Positions 9,984 to 20,745 of a stretch of DNA of 64,000 nucleotides are shown in pieces; position 1 is the first letter of the stretch, and each line of letters opens with the position of its first letter. The DNA is from Acidobacteriota bacterium (GTDB lineage Bacteria > Acidobacteriota > UBA6911 > JACQSX01). Below the pieces are notes generated by a model that was given only the letters and a program-made list of their open reading frames with translations, ran no database searches and was not told where the DNA came from. The stretch lies in NCBI GenBank assembly GCA_016211105.1, contig JACQSX010000010.1, positions 1-64,000 of the forward strand, given 5' to 3'. Made by a program: the position numbers and the translations under genes.

Positions 9984-10066
9984 GAAAAATTCAGAGACGC
10001 GCGCGTAAGCAAGTGGACACTCGTCAAAGGGTCCGCTCTCTTACAGTCGCGGCTCTGATTTTTTCA
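9984..10066. repeat. Intergenic REP/BIME-like palindromic element, second copy of the 2637-2710 element
   Basis: GAAAAATTCAGAGACGCGCGCGTAAGCAAGTGGACACTCGTCAAAGGGTCCGCTCTCTTACAGTCGCGGCTCTGATTTTTTC; imperfect inverted repeat with GAAAAA(A)TCAGAG at both ends. Confidence 0.8.
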
Positions 10067-10089
10067 CGCCTTCTAAGCAAGCGGACTCT

Positions 10090-10124
10090 GGAATGCGGAA
10101 TGCAGATTTCGGATTGCGGAATGG
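10090..10124. repeat. Short degenerate repeat of GGAATGCGGAATGC / GGATTGCGGAATGG type
   Basis: GGAATGCGGAATGCAGATTTCGGATTGCGGAATGG shows internal near-repeats of a 7-mer. Confidence 0.4.
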
Positions 10125-10295
10125 CAATTCAACTCCAAATCCGCAAACCGAATTCCACAATTGCTTGTCCCTCCGTTTACGCACGGGCCTATTTACTGGC
10201 GGCCCTTCGGACGTGATTTCTTTCCTGTATCTCGCGTACAAGACACCAACGGCCCTGAGCAGATGGGCGCAGGCGTGGCTGGAGACGTTTTTATT

Positions 10296-10324
10296 TTGTG
10301 CCCCGGTATTTTAGTGGCTAGAAT
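10296..10324 (+). promoter_or_regulatory. Putative sigma70-type promoter TTGTGC-N17-TAGAAT upstream of heptose kinase gene
   Basis: Hexamers and 17-bp spacing read directly; about 45 bp upstream of the start codon. Confidence 0.45.
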
Positions 10325-10367
10325 ACGACTCTACTTTTCTTCGTGCGAGAAGACCGAATAGAAAGTT

Positions 10368-11399
10368 GTGATGATGGATGCGGTAGTATCAGCGTTTCCC
10401 CATAAAAAGATTCTCGTCCTTGGTGATGTGATGCTGGACGAATATGTTTATGGCAGTGTCTCTCGAATCTCACCCGAGGCGCCGGTACCCGTGGTGGAGG
10501 TACAACAGAGCTCCTTTATGCCTGGCGGGGCGGGCAATGTGGCCGTAAACGTGGCCAGCCTGGGGGGACGCGTCTGCCTGGGCGGTGTGATGGGAACCGA
10601 TGAGGCCGCCGGCAGGCTTAAAGCAGCATTTGGTGGCATGGGGGTCGAACTCGAGGGATTAAAGCAAGACGAGGATCGTCCTACGACGTTGAAAACGAGA
10701 GTGGTCGCTCATAACCAGCAGGTTGTGCGCATGGACCGCGAAGCAAAACAGCCGATCTCTGAGCGCACCATGCGGGAATTGTATGCGTATGTGCTGGATG
10801 TCATTTCAAGTGTGGACGCGGTGCTGGTATCGGATTACGGCAAAGGTGTGGTCACCATAGATCTGCTGGCGCACGTTTTTGCTCTGGCCAAAAACCAACG
10901 CAAGCCAGTCATTGTCGATCCTAAAGGAAGGGATTTCTCCAAATATTGGGGCGCCACCGTAATTACCCCGAATCGTGTTGAAGCCGCAATGGCGGTGCAA
11001 CGAGAAATCATTGACGAAGACTCGCTTGTGGAGATCGGTCGCGCCTTGCTGGACCAAGGCGGGTTCTCCGCGGTGCTGATCACCCGAGGAGAGGAAGGAA
11101 TGTCTCTTGTTGAGGGGAATGGAGAAACGACTCATATTCCAGCTTGTGCTAGAGAAGTCTACGACGTTACCGGCGCCGGGGACACGGTCGTGGGAACCTT
11201 AGCCTTGTGCCTGGCCAGTGGCGCCTCTATGGTAGATTCTGCCAGGCTGGCAAACCTGGCCGCCGGCATCGTCGTGGGAAAACTTGGAACAGCCACCGTG
11301 GCGCCTGAGGAATTACAACAAGCCTGGGCGGAGCAGGGGCGTTTGCGTTCTATCCGTCACGCAATATTAGATCTTTCAAGTAAATATGGCCGATTATGA
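10368..11399 (+). CDS. rfaE1: D-glycero-beta-D-manno-heptose-7-phosphate kinase (PfkB family, RfaE1/HldA type)
   Basis: ILVLGDVMLDEYVYGSVSRISPEAPVPVV, GGAGNVAVNVASLGG, DVTGAGDTVVG. Confidence 0.9.
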   Translation: MMMDAVVSAFPHKKILVLGDVMLDEYVYGSVSRISPEAPVPVVEVQQSSFMPGGAGNVAVNVASLGGRVCLGGVMGTDEAAGRLKAAFGGMGVELEGLKQDEDRPTTLKTRVVAHNQQVVRMDREAKQPISERTMRELYAYVLDVISSVDAVLVSDYGKGVVTIDLLAHVFALAKNQRKPVIVDPKGRDFSKYWGATVITPNRVEAAMAVQREIIDEDSLVEIGRALLDQGGFSAVLITRGEEGMSLVEGNGETTHIPACAREVYDVTGAGDTVVGTLALCLASGASMVDSARLANLAAGIVVGKLGTATVAPEELQQAWAEQGRLRSIRHAILDLSSKYGRL

Positions 11400-11445
11400 T
11401 GCCGACGTTGCCCGCCTTTCTCTCGTCACATCCTCGAACTAAGAA

Positions 11446-12447
11446 ATGAAGGTTTTGGTCACCGGTGCCGGCGGATTTGTCGGCCAACATCTGTCCCAGG
11501 CGCTGTTAAGTTCAGGCCACGAGGTCACGGCAGCAACAGAAGACTTGCAACAAGTCCGAACCGGCTTGGCGAGAATCGGCGTTTTACACGCCACAACCCC
11601 AAGTGCTTCGTGGCTTGAAATGGATGTCACTCATGCCTCTGGTGTCACATCAATCCTTGCTCGCCTTCAACCTGACTGGATCTTCCATCTTGCAGCCATT
11701 ACTTTTGTTCCTCAATCGTTCGGATGGCCCCGGAAAACGTATCGAGTCAATTTCCTGGGGACTCTGAACCTGCTGGAAGCGGTACGCCTTCGCTGTCCCG
11801 GTGCCAGAGTTGTCTTTGTCAGTTCCGCTGCGATCTATGGAACTCCACAGTACTTGCCCGTGGATGAACAGCACCCTCTCGCCCCTACGAATCCCTATTC
11901 CGGTAGTAAGGCCGCTGCTGATCTATTGTCATTTCAGTACTCACAATCCTTCGGCATAGATATTGTCCGTGTTCGACCCTTTAACCATATCGGTCCTGGC
12001 CAGACGGATGCTTTCGTGGTTTCTAGCTTTGCTCGACAAATCGCCGAAATGGAACTCGGCTTGGCGCCAGCGGTGATAAGAGTTGGCAACCTGAATGTGT
12101 TCCGCGATTTCAGCGATGTTCGTGATGTAACGCGTGCCTATGTTGCCGCGGTTGAAAAAGGGGAGCGGGGCGCCGCCTACAATATTTGTTCGGGCCGCTC
12201 CTACTCTGTTCGCGGGCTACTCGATTGCTTGCTGGCTGCCAGTCGGTTAGAGAACGTTACCGTAGAGGTAGACAAGACGCGCCTGCGACCTCAGGAAATT
12301 CGCGAAATACGTGGCTCCAACCAACTTGCGGTTGAGAAATTAGGCTGGAAACCGGAAATTGGCATTCAACAAACACTTTCTGCCTGCCTGGACTATTGGC
12401 GTGGCAATCTTTCACCACACGGCTGCCCGATTTTAGATTCGAAGTGA
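11446..12447 (+). CDS. rmd: NAD-dependent epimerase/dehydratase, GDP-4-dehydro-6-deoxy-D-mannose reductase (RMD)-like
   Basis: GAGGFVGQHL, NPYSGSKAAADLL, RPFNHIGPGQ, NVFRDFSDVRDVTRAY. Confidence 0.8.
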   Translation: MKVLVTGAGGFVGQHLSQALLSSGHEVTAATEDLQQVRTGLARIGVLHATTPSASWLEMDVTHASGVTSILARLQPDWIFHLAAITFVPQSFGWPRKTYRVNFLGTLNLLEAVRLRCPGARVVFVSSAAIYGTPQYLPVDEQHPLAPTNPYSGSKAAADLLSFQYSQSFGIDIVRVRPFNHIGPGQTDAFVVSSFARQIAEMELGLAPAVIRVGNLNVFRDFSDVRDVTRAYVAAVEKGERGAAYNICSGRSYSVRGLLDCLLAASRLENVTVEVDKTRLRPQEIREIRGSNQLAVEKLGWKPEIGIQQTLSACLDYWRGNLSPHGCPILDSK

Positions 12448-13541
12448 GAAACTGTGAACTTGAGGATAATTCCCACAATTCTGCTGGCCGCATGACCATC
12501 CCAATATTCAGGGATCGCTCTTGACTTTTGGTTGGAGTAGAGGGTGCGATAAAATGCTTGCAAGATTTCTTTCGGATCGCTGCCGACCAATTCATTCGTT
12601 CCAACCATGACGGTGACCGGACGTTCTGTGTTGTCTCTCATCGTCAAGCAGGGGACTCCTAGCACCGTGGATTCTTCCTGGATCCCTCCCGAGTCGGTCA
12701 TTACCAATCGGCTCTCCTTAACTAGTTTGATGAAGTCCAAATAGCCGAGCGGCTCGATCAACATCAGGTTCCCCATCGATTGGATTCTCCGCATCAGTGA
12801 GAATTCTTGCAGTTTGCTCTTAGTTCTTGGATGGATGGGAAAGACAACGTTGCAGTTTTTTTGGATTTCTTCCAGAACCAAAAGGACTCGCAACAAATCT
12901 CGCTCAGTATCGACATTACTGGGGCGATGAATGGTTGTCACGACGTACTCGCGTGGCCGTAAATTGAGTCGTGGCAAAATGGTGCGAGCGTCGATTTTTT
13001 CCACGTTCGCCAGCAGCGTATCGATCATTACATTTCCTACGAGAAAGATTCGTTCTTCCGGCCGGCCCTCTCTTTTCAAGTTGGCAATCGCTTGTGGCTC
13101 AGTAACGAACAACAAATCGGCGACGGCGTCGGTTACCACGCGATTGATCTCTTCAGGCATCGCTCTGTCGAAGCTGCGTAGGCCCGCCTCGACATGGGCA
13201 ACCGGAATGCCGAGTTTCACCGAGGTTAACGAAGCGCCCATGGTGGAATTGACGTCTCCGACCACCACCACTAGGTCGGGACGAAACTGGATCATTACCG
13301 GTTCGATCCGGATCATCACTTGTGCCGTCTGTATCGCGTGCGATGCCGAACCGACGTCTAAATGAATATCAGGGTGGGGAATGTCCAACTCTGCAAAAAA
13401 TACGTCGGAAAGAGTTGGATCGTAATGCTGTCCGGTGTGGACCAGCAAAACCGATAGTTCTGGATATTTTCTGAACTCGTGCATGAGCGGCGCAACTTTC
13501 ATGAAATTGGGCCGCGCGCCAACTACTGTTAAAATTCTCAT
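12393..13541 (-). CDS. wecB: UDP-N-acetylglucosamine 2-epimerase
   Basis: VVGARPNFMKVAPL, VHTGQHYD, HVEAGLRSFDRAMPEEINR, TDSGGIQEESTVLGVPCLTMRDNTERP. Confidence 0.93.
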   Translation of the reverse strand: MRILTVVGARPNFMKVAPLMHEFRKYPELSVLLVHTGQHYDPTLSDVFFAELDIPHPDIHLDVGSASHAIQTAQVMIRIEPVMIQFRPDLVVVVGDVNSTMGASLTSVKLGIPVAHVEAGLRSFDRAMPEEINRVVTDAVADLLFVTEPQAIANLKREGRPEERIFLVGNVMIDTLLANVEKIDARTILPRLNLRPREYVVTTIHRPSNVDTERDLLRVLLVLEEIQKNCNVVFPIHPRTKSKLQEFSLMRRIQSMGNLMLIEPLGYLDFIKLVKESRLVMTDSGGIQEESTVLGVPCLTMRDNTERPVTVMVGTNELVGSDPKEILQAFYRTLYSNQKSRAIPEYWDGHAASRIVGIILKFTVSHFESKIGQPCGERLPRQ

Positions 13542-13662
13542 TCGATCATTCCCGGAAGAAGAAAAAGCCTACTGCCGGATTTTAGAGGGAAACTAAATTT
13601 TTGAATAGAAAAACGTGTTGCTGCAAGAAAGTCCGCTGGAAAGAAAATCCGGGCTTTTTGAT

Positions 13663-13691
13663 TTGTACCTTTGGCGCCGGGCGGTTAGAAT
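13663..13691 (+). promoter_or_regulatory. Putative sigma70-type promoter TTGTAC-N17-TAGAAT
   Basis: Same architecture as 10296-10324 (TAGAATAC extended box) upstream of AAGGAG and a TTG start at 13720. Confidence 0.45.
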
Positions 13692-13719
13692 ACGGGCTAC
13701 TCGGAAGGAGTGTCAGGAC

Positions 13720-14751
13720 TTGCGAAGCTTAATTACCGGGGGCGCTGGCTTTATCGGCAGCTATCTGGCGGAAGAATTGCTGCGGCAGGGGCATGATGTT
13801 TCTATGATCGATGATCTCTCCACGGGCTCAATTGAGAACATCGAACATCTCAAGCGGCAGTATGGCATCTTGAAAGACGGTGTTTTGGCTCGCCAGCGCG
13901 GCTTGTCAGTCGTTGCCTCCGGCAATGCCAGATTTCAATACACGATCGACACCGTGATGAACGTCCCATTGTTGGCGGAATTAGTCGATCAGTGCGATGT
14001 GGTTTACCACCTGGCCGCCGCCGTTGGCGTAAAGCTAATTGTGGAAAGCCCGGTCCGCACGATTGAAACCAATGTGCGGGGCACGGAAGTTGTGTTGGAA
14101 CTGGCCAATAAGAAAAAAAAGAAGGTCTTTCTTGCGTCCACTTCAGAAGTATACGGTAAGGCCTCTAAGATCCCCTTTTCTGAAGATGACGACCTGGTTA
14201 TAGGACCTACCGTGAAGGGTCGCTGGGCCTACGCTTGTTCCAAGGCGTTGGACGAATTCCTGGCGATCGCCTATTGGAAGGAAAAACGACTTCCCGTGGT
14301 GGTGGTGCGACTGTTTAACACGGTTGGGCCTCGCCAAACCGGTCAATACGGGATGGTGCTTCCTAACTTTGTGCGGCAGGCATTAGCCGGAGAGCCGATT
14401 ACTGTCTATGGGGATGGAACGCAGAGCCGCTCCTTTACTTATGTAGAAGATGTTGTTGACGCACTGATTAAGCTGGCGATGTGTGATCGTGCCGTGGGAC
14501 AGGTGTTCAATGTTGGAAACGGAACCGAGGTCACCATTGGAGATTTGGCGCGGAAAGTGAAAAGCATCGCGAAAAGTAATTCGGAGATTCAATATGTCCC
14601 CTATAGCCAGGTCTACGGAGCGGGTTTTGAAGACATGCCGCGCCGGGTACCGGATATTAGGAAAATCCGAGACTACATCGAATGGGAACCGCAAGTGCAG
14701 TTGGAGGAGATTATCCGGCGGGTAATTCACCATTATTCAGACCGAGTTTGA
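13720..14751 (+). CDS. NAD-dependent epimerase/dehydratase (UDP-sugar epimerase-like)
   Basis: LITGGAGFIGSYLAEELL, NTVGPRQTGQYGMVLPNFV, VPDIRKI. Start set to TTG 13720 (RBS AAGGAG; GxxGxxG at N-terminus) rather than track start 13615. Confidence 0.85.
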   Translation: MRSLITGGAGFIGSYLAEELLRQGHDVSMIDDLSTGSIENIEHLKRQYGILKDGVLARQRGLSVVASGNARFQYTIDTVMNVPLLAELVDQCDVVYHLAAAVGVKLIVESPVRTIETNVRGTEVVLELANKKKKKVFLASTSEVYGKASKIPFSEDDDLVIGPTVKGRWAYACSKALDEFLAIAYWKEKRLPVVVVRLFNTVGPRQTGQYGMVLPNFVRQALAGEPITVYGDGTQSRSFTYVEDVVDALIKLAMCDRAVGQVFNVGNGTEVTIGDLARKVKSIAKSNSEIQYVPYSQVYGAGFEDMPRRVPDIRKIRDYIEWEPQVQLEEIIRRVIHHYSDRV

Positions 14752-15750
<999 letters not shown>

Positions 15751-15940
15751 TACCAGTCGAAGCTCGAGGTTGCGGCTTCGGTCCCCGTGTCGGCCGAGAA
15801 ATTTGAGTAGGGGGTCTCTCGCTGCCCGAATCGAAGTTGCGGCACACGACATTTATTCTTGTGATCCGTAAAAGGGGCGTACATGTGCCGTCCACTTACT
15901 GGGACCCACAACTCCGCTATCCGGGTCTACCGGACCGAGC

Positions 15941-16858
15941 TTGCAACTGAGGCACGATATCATGAGTGGTCGATCGAGAGGCGTAGTGGCTAGTCGGATT
16001 TTAGAGGGGAAATTGGCAATCATTACGGGCGCGGGCCGAGGAATTGGCAAGGCGATCGCCATGGCGTTTGCGCGCGAAGGCGCGAAACTTGCACTGGGCG
16101 CGCGGACTGAGGTCGAAGTGCACGAGGTAGCGGATCGCTGCGTAAGAAACTATGGCGCCAAGGTGGTGGTTCGTAGCATGGACGTTGCGGATCGCCGATC
16201 AGTATTGGACTTGCAAAGGGACAGCAGGGCGCTGGCCCCTGTGGTTGATATCCTGGTTAATTGCGCAGGCGTTCAGGGCCCGATCGGTCGAATAGATGAA
16301 ATCGATCCGAATGAATGGGTCCAGGCAGTGGCCATCAATCTGTGCGGAACTTTCTTTGCGTGCCACGCGGTTTTGCCTGAGATGATGCGTCGGCGAAAGG
16401 GAAAGATCATCAACTTCTCAGGGGGAGGAGCGACTTTACCACGACCGAGGTTTAGCGCTTACGGATCGTCTAAGGCGGCGGTGGTGAAGTTGACCGAAAC
16501 CTTGGCCGAAGAAGCGAAGGAATTCAACATTCAGATTAATGCGATGGCTCCGGGTGCGGTAAATTCACGGATGCTGGATCAGGTATTAGCCGCGGGAGAT
16601 CGAGCGGGGAACGAGATCGCCGCGCTTGCAAGGAAACAAAAGCAAGAGGGTGGAGTGTCTCCCACGCTTGCGGCGGACCTTGCTGTTTTCCTGGCCTCAG
16701 ACAAATCAGGAGGATTAACCGGAAAGCTAATTAGCGCTCCCCACGATCCCTGGCGGGAGTGGGTGGGACAATTAGAGAAAATTAATAGTAGTCCAATGTT
16801 CACGATGCGCCGGCTAGATCCGTTTACGCTCAAGCCGCTATTGTCCGAGCTCAAATGA
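15941..16858 (+). CDS. SDR family oxidoreductase
   Basis: GAGRGIGKAIA, NCAG, YGSSKAAV. Confidence 0.88.
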   Translation: MQLRHDIMSGRSRGVVASRILEGKLAIITGAGRGIGKAIAMAFAREGAKLALGARTEVEVHEVADRCVRNYGAKVVVRSMDVADRRSVLDLQRDSRALAPVVDILVNCAGVQGPIGRIDEIDPNEWVQAVAINLCGTFFACHAVLPEMMRRRKGKIINFSGGGATLPRPRFSAYGSSKAAVVKLTETLAEEAKEFNIQINAMAPGAVNSRMLDQVLAAGDRAGNEIAALARKQKQEGGVSPTLAADLAVFLASDKSGGLTGKLISAPHDPWREWVGQLEKINSSPMFTMRRLDPFTLKPLLSELK

Positions 16859-17898
16859 GTCTGAATGTTGCGATTGTGGGCTGTGGATTCGTGGGTCGTA
16901 AACGAGCGGCTGTTTTGCGGAACGTGAATGACAACCTGGTGGTGGTTGTTGACGTGGTCGGCGAGCGAGCTAGAAATACAGCGGAGGAATATGGTTGTCA
17001 TGGGACCAACGATTGGAGACCGGTGGTTGATGACCCTGACATCGATATCGTCGTGGTATCAACGACGAATCAGTATCTCCACGCAATATCACTTTCCGCT
17101 CTGAACCATGGGAAGCATGTCTTGTGTGAAAAGCCACTGGGGCGTAATCCGGCCGAAGTAAGGGAAATCGTGGAGACAGGGAGAAAGACTGGAAGGGTAC
17201 TTAAGGCAGGTTTTAACCACCGCCATCATCCCGCCATCCAGCAGGCTCGCGAAGCTGCGATTAGCGGAAGACTGGGAAAACTGATGTTCATCCGCTGTGT
17301 TTATGGGCATGGGGGTCGAGCTGGCTACGAGAAGGAATGGCGCGGGGACATAGAACAAGCGGGAGGAGGTGAGATGCTCGACCAGGGGATTCATGCGCTG
17401 GACCTTTGTCGCTGGTTCCTGGGAGAATTTGTACAGGTGAATGGGATAACGCGGCGCTTTTTTTGGAAGATCGACCCATTGGAAGACAATGGCTTCGCCC
17501 TTTTGCAGACGGCTGATGGAAGAGTCGCGAGCATCCACGCTAGCTGGACCCAATGGAAAAATCGTTTCAGCTTTGAAGTTTTTGGAGACGAAGGTTATGC
17601 AAGTATCGAGGGTTTAGGCGGCACATACGGCACTGAAACTTTAACCCTGGGTCGGCGGAGCCGTGAGTCGGGCCCACCGGTCGTAGAGCAGATCGTTTTT
17701 GAAGGAGGCGACGATTCCTGGAAAAAGGAATGGCTGGAGTTTAGAAAAGCTATCGATCAAGGAGGAGTGCCGCTGGGGAGCGGCGAAGATGGACTGGCGG
17801 CAGTTCAACTGGTCGATGCCGTGTATCGATCATCGCTGCTAGGGGGCGCCCCTGTTCGAGTGGCAATTGGAGAACGGGGGAGAGATATTGGATCGTAA
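16855..17898 (+). CDS. Gfo/Idh/MocA family oxidoreductase
   Basis: VGCGFVGRKRA, HVLCEKPLGRN, FNHRHHPA, GGGEMLDQGIHALDL. Confidence 0.92.
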   Translation: MSLNVAIVGCGFVGRKRAAVLRNVNDNLVVVVDVVGERARNTAEEYGCHGTNDWRPVVDDPDIDIVVVSTTNQYLHAISLSALNHGKHVLCEKPLGRNPAEVREIVETGRKTGRVLKAGFNHRHHPAIQQAREAAISGRLGKLMFIRCVYGHGGRAGYEKEWRGDIEQAGGGEMLDQGIHALDLCRWFLGEFVQVNGITRRFFWKIDPLEDNGFALLQTADGRVASIHASWTQWKNRFSFEVFGDEGYASIEGLGGTYGTETLTLGRRSRESGPPVVEQIVFEGGDDSWKKEWLEFRKAIDQGGVPLGSGEDGLAAVQLVDAVYRSSLLGGAPVRVAIGERGRDIGS

Positions 17899-18076
17899 CT
17901 CTTGGTGAGGGTCACCGGAGCGTTGTTCTCGCTATTTTTTCAGTCTGCAAATCTCGTTGCTTCTGGTTTCCATCGAGGGTACTCCTGCTCTCGGGCGCCT
18001 TGTTTAAACCGCATACTTGTTGATCGTTGTAGCTACGGCCGCGGCAACATCGAGGAAAAGTGAGGCCGACTTTCTC

Positions 18077-18104
18077 TTGACTTTCTGTCGCGAATCTATA
18101 AAAT
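18077..18104 (+). promoter_or_regulatory. Possible promoter TTGACT-N16-TAAAAT upstream of HTH regulator
   Basis: Hexamers read directly in the 17.9-18.2 kb intergenic region. Confidence 0.35.
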
Positions 18105-18197
18105 GCGTTCAATTTGTGAACTGTTCAGGAGGTAGTTGTTTTCCTCCTGCGGCAGTAAGAAGATAGCGCTTTACTGGCAACTTTTCCCTATCTCGGG

Positions 18198-18866
18198 GTG
18201 TTGTGGCGAGCTGTAGGACCGACTTATGGGACTGAGGAGCGCGGAGCGCGCGTCGTGGCCAATCACGATCAACATTATCGTAAGATTTTGCTGGCGATCG
18301 AAACCGGCGAGCCGGTTACCCAGAGATCCTTGTCTCGAGAACTCGGGATCGCGCTGGGCCTGGCGAATCAGCTCGTCAAGAGGATGGTGGAGAAAGGATT
18401 TATCAAAACAGACGGAACCAGGAAAGGCAAGAAGACAAAATACGTGCTGACACCGAAAGGAGTCGTTGAAAAAACCCGGCTTTCCACGGCCTACCTGGAA
18501 AATACGATTGGCGCGTATAAAGAGACGCGAGAAAAGATCAGGCAGAGTCTGGACCAGATCGTACCTTTGGGAGGAGGTGCGGGCAAGAGCCGACAAAGGG
18601 TTGTTTTTTACGGTGCCGGCGAAGTGGCGGAAATCGCCTATATCACGCTGAATGATTCGGTTTTCGAATTAGTTGGAGTAGTGGACGACAACAAGAGGGG
18701 CGAGAGATTTTTCGGCCACTTGATCGGTTCTCCTGATCAGCTTGCCGATCGGCGAGAACGTAATTGGTACGATCGTATTGTGGTGACTACCTTTAAAAAA
18801 TCAAAAGATATCCGGAAGAGGATTGAAAATTTGAGGATTCCACTGAACAAGATTTCGTTTTTGTGA
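18198..18866 (+). CDS. Winged-HTH (MarR/EPS-associated type) regulator fused to a Rossmann-like sugar-nucleotide/CoA-binding domain
   Basis: N-term TQRSLSRELGIALGLANQLVKRMVEKGFIK...YVLTPKGVVEKTR; C-term RVVFYGAGEVAEIAYITLNDSVFELVGVVDDNKRG. GTG at 18255 is an alternative start. Confidence 0.75.
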   Translation: MLWRAVGPTYGTEERGARVVANHDQHYRKILLAIETGEPVTQRSLSRELGIALGLANQLVKRMVEKGFIKTDGTRKGKKTKYVLTPKGVVEKTRLSTAYLENTIGAYKETREKIRQSLDQIVPLGGGAGKSRQRVVFYGAGEVAEIAYITLNDSVFELVGVVDDNKRGERFFGHLIGSPDQLADRRERNWYDRIVVTTFKKSKDIRKRIENLRIPLNKISFL

Positions 18867-19000
18867 CGCCTATATTCGAAACTGTCTTTGACAAGCAACA
18901 TTGTCATAACGAGCAAAGAATTTTGGATATCCTCAAACTGGTTTTTGTGGCAGTTGAAGTTTGACATTCTTATGATCGATAGAATTTCTAGAAGGTACTT

Positions 19001-20707
19001 ATGGCCGACGAAAATTTGAAAAAAGCTATCCCCTCCCCGGCTCACCATGATCGCGAAGCAAATCGAGGCGCGTCTGACGAGACGGATTTGTGGTTGCCCA
19101 TCCTGGGGACGCTGCGAGAGTACCGAAAAGTAGTGAGTATCGCTTTGGCGTCACTGATAACCGTATTTTTGATCGGGGGTCTTGCCGCGTACTTGAGGGC
19201 GCCTACTCAAAAGATAGCGAACTTGAACTTCCGTTTGGAGTTTGAAGGAGTTGACAAGGGGGAGTATCCCAACGGTAGCAAGTTTAGTGTTTCAGAGATC
19301 CTGGCGACGCCAGTATTAGCTCACGTCTTTGAAACCAACAATCTGAAACGGTACATGTCTTTCGAGGAGTTCAAGAATTCGGTTTTCATTTTGGACGCCA
19401 ATCGCGGCTTAGAAAACTTGGCGGGTGAGTACAATGCCAAATTGGCAGATCCAAAGGTGACTCCGGTGGACCGGGAACGAATTGAAAAGGAATATCAAAG
19501 AAGACGGGAAAGTTTGGGCAGTTCCGAATATTCCTTGAATCTGACATTGGAAGAGCACAGCATTTCTATGCCGTCCTCCCTATCGACCAAGATTTTGAAT
19601 GATATTTTGGGAACCTGGGCATCGTTTGCGGATCAACGGAAGGGTATGCTGCAGTATCGTCGACCTGTGTATTCACGAAATGTCGTCCAAAAGGAATTTA
19701 TTGAAGCTGAGGATTACATTGTTGCGGTAGACATCCTCCGTTCTAAAGCAAACAGAATTTTGGGAAACATTGGATCAATTTCGGATCTACCGGGGGCAAC
19801 TACAATTCGCGTTGGAAAGGAACGCATTTCGCTGCAAGAAATCCAGGCGAACTTGGAAGATATCCTTCGCTTTAAGTTGCAACCTCTGTTTGGGATGATT
19901 CGGGCAACTAGTTTATCCAAGGATCCAAGATTCGCGATTTACTATTGGGAAAGCCAACTTTCCCAGAAGAAGCGGGCGCTTGAGGAAGCCCGGGGCAACG
20001 TAAAAACCTTAGAGGAGGGACTCCGGCAATATGCAATGGCGAAGGGCTCAATGGATGCTTCAGCAGGGCGGCCTGGCAATGTCCCAAGCGGCGGGTCTAC
20101 ACCGATGGGAGGGGGTGACAGAAGCGCGCAGACATTGATTCCCCAGATCAGCGAATCGTTTTTTGACCGCCTAGTTGAGTTGTCAAATCAAAGCAATGAC
20201 GCGAAATTTAGACAGGAGCTGACACAGAGAATTGTCGCAGAAGGGTTGATCAGCGTATCTTTGGAGAAGGAAGTTGCCTTTTATGAAGAGCTATTGCCAT
20301 TTGTAAGGAGTCTAACGACTAGAGGTCCAAGCCAGAACGGGGTTGCAACGCAGACGGCAGCGACGGTGAAAGCCGGTTCCGAAAAAGTCTTAAATGAGAT
20401 CTTGGAATCATTGGATCAAGTGACCTCAATTTACCAGGAGATATCTTCGCAAAATCTGAATCCCCAGACTTTTCTGTACACGGTCACGGCTCCAGCCAGC
20501 TCGAGCACGGAAAACGCCCTGCGCTGGAGTTCTATTATTTTGTATGGAATTCTCTTTTTTGTCCTCTCTGCAATTGTAGTGGTGCTTGCCTGCCTGATCC
20601 ATGCTCGCTTTCGTGAACCGTGGAACCTGTCTGCCGGCAGAGTAACTGCTCCACACCGAAAGTCTGAATATGATGAGACACTGGTGGGGCAAACCCTGGA
20701 TGGATAA
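19001..20707 (+). CDS. Wzz/chain-length-determinant-like membrane protein
   Basis: N-terminal TM (VVSIALASLITVFLIGGLAAYL), long coiled/periplasmic middle, C-terminal TM (IILYGILFFVLSAIVVVLACLIHA). Confidence 0.65.
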   Translation: MADENLKKAIPSPAHHDREANRGASDETDLWLPILGTLREYRKVVSIALASLITVFLIGGLAAYLRAPTQKIANLNFRLEFEGVDKGEYPNGSKFSVSEILATPVLAHVFETNNLKRYMSFEEFKNSVFILDANRGLENLAGEYNAKLADPKVTPVDRERIEKEYQRRRESLGSSEYSLNLTLEEHSISMPSSLSTKILNDILGTWASFADQRKGMLQYRRPVYSRNVVQKEFIEAEDYIVAVDILRSKANRILGNIGSISDLPGATTIRVGKERISLQEIQANLEDILRFKLQPLFGMIRATSLSKDPRFAIYYWESQLSQKKRALEEARGNVKTLEEGLRQYAMAKGSMDASAGRPGNVPSGGSTPMGGGDRSAQTLIPQISESFFDRLVELSNQSNDAKFRQELTQRIVAEGLISVSLEKEVAFYEELLPFVRSLTTRGPSQNGVATQTAATVKAGSEKVLNEILESLDQVTSIYQEISSQNLNPQTFLYTVTAPASSSTENALRWSSIILYGILFFVLSAIVVVLACLIHARFREPWNLSAGRVTAPHRKSEYDETLVGQTLDG

Positions 20708-20745
20708 TCGCAGAACCGGACAACGGGTGTTCCTTTACTGACCCC

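Noticed and set aside
18961-18985. TTGACA ... TAGAAT promoter upstream of the Wzz-like gene
   Set aside because: Spacer only 13 bp, outside usual range.
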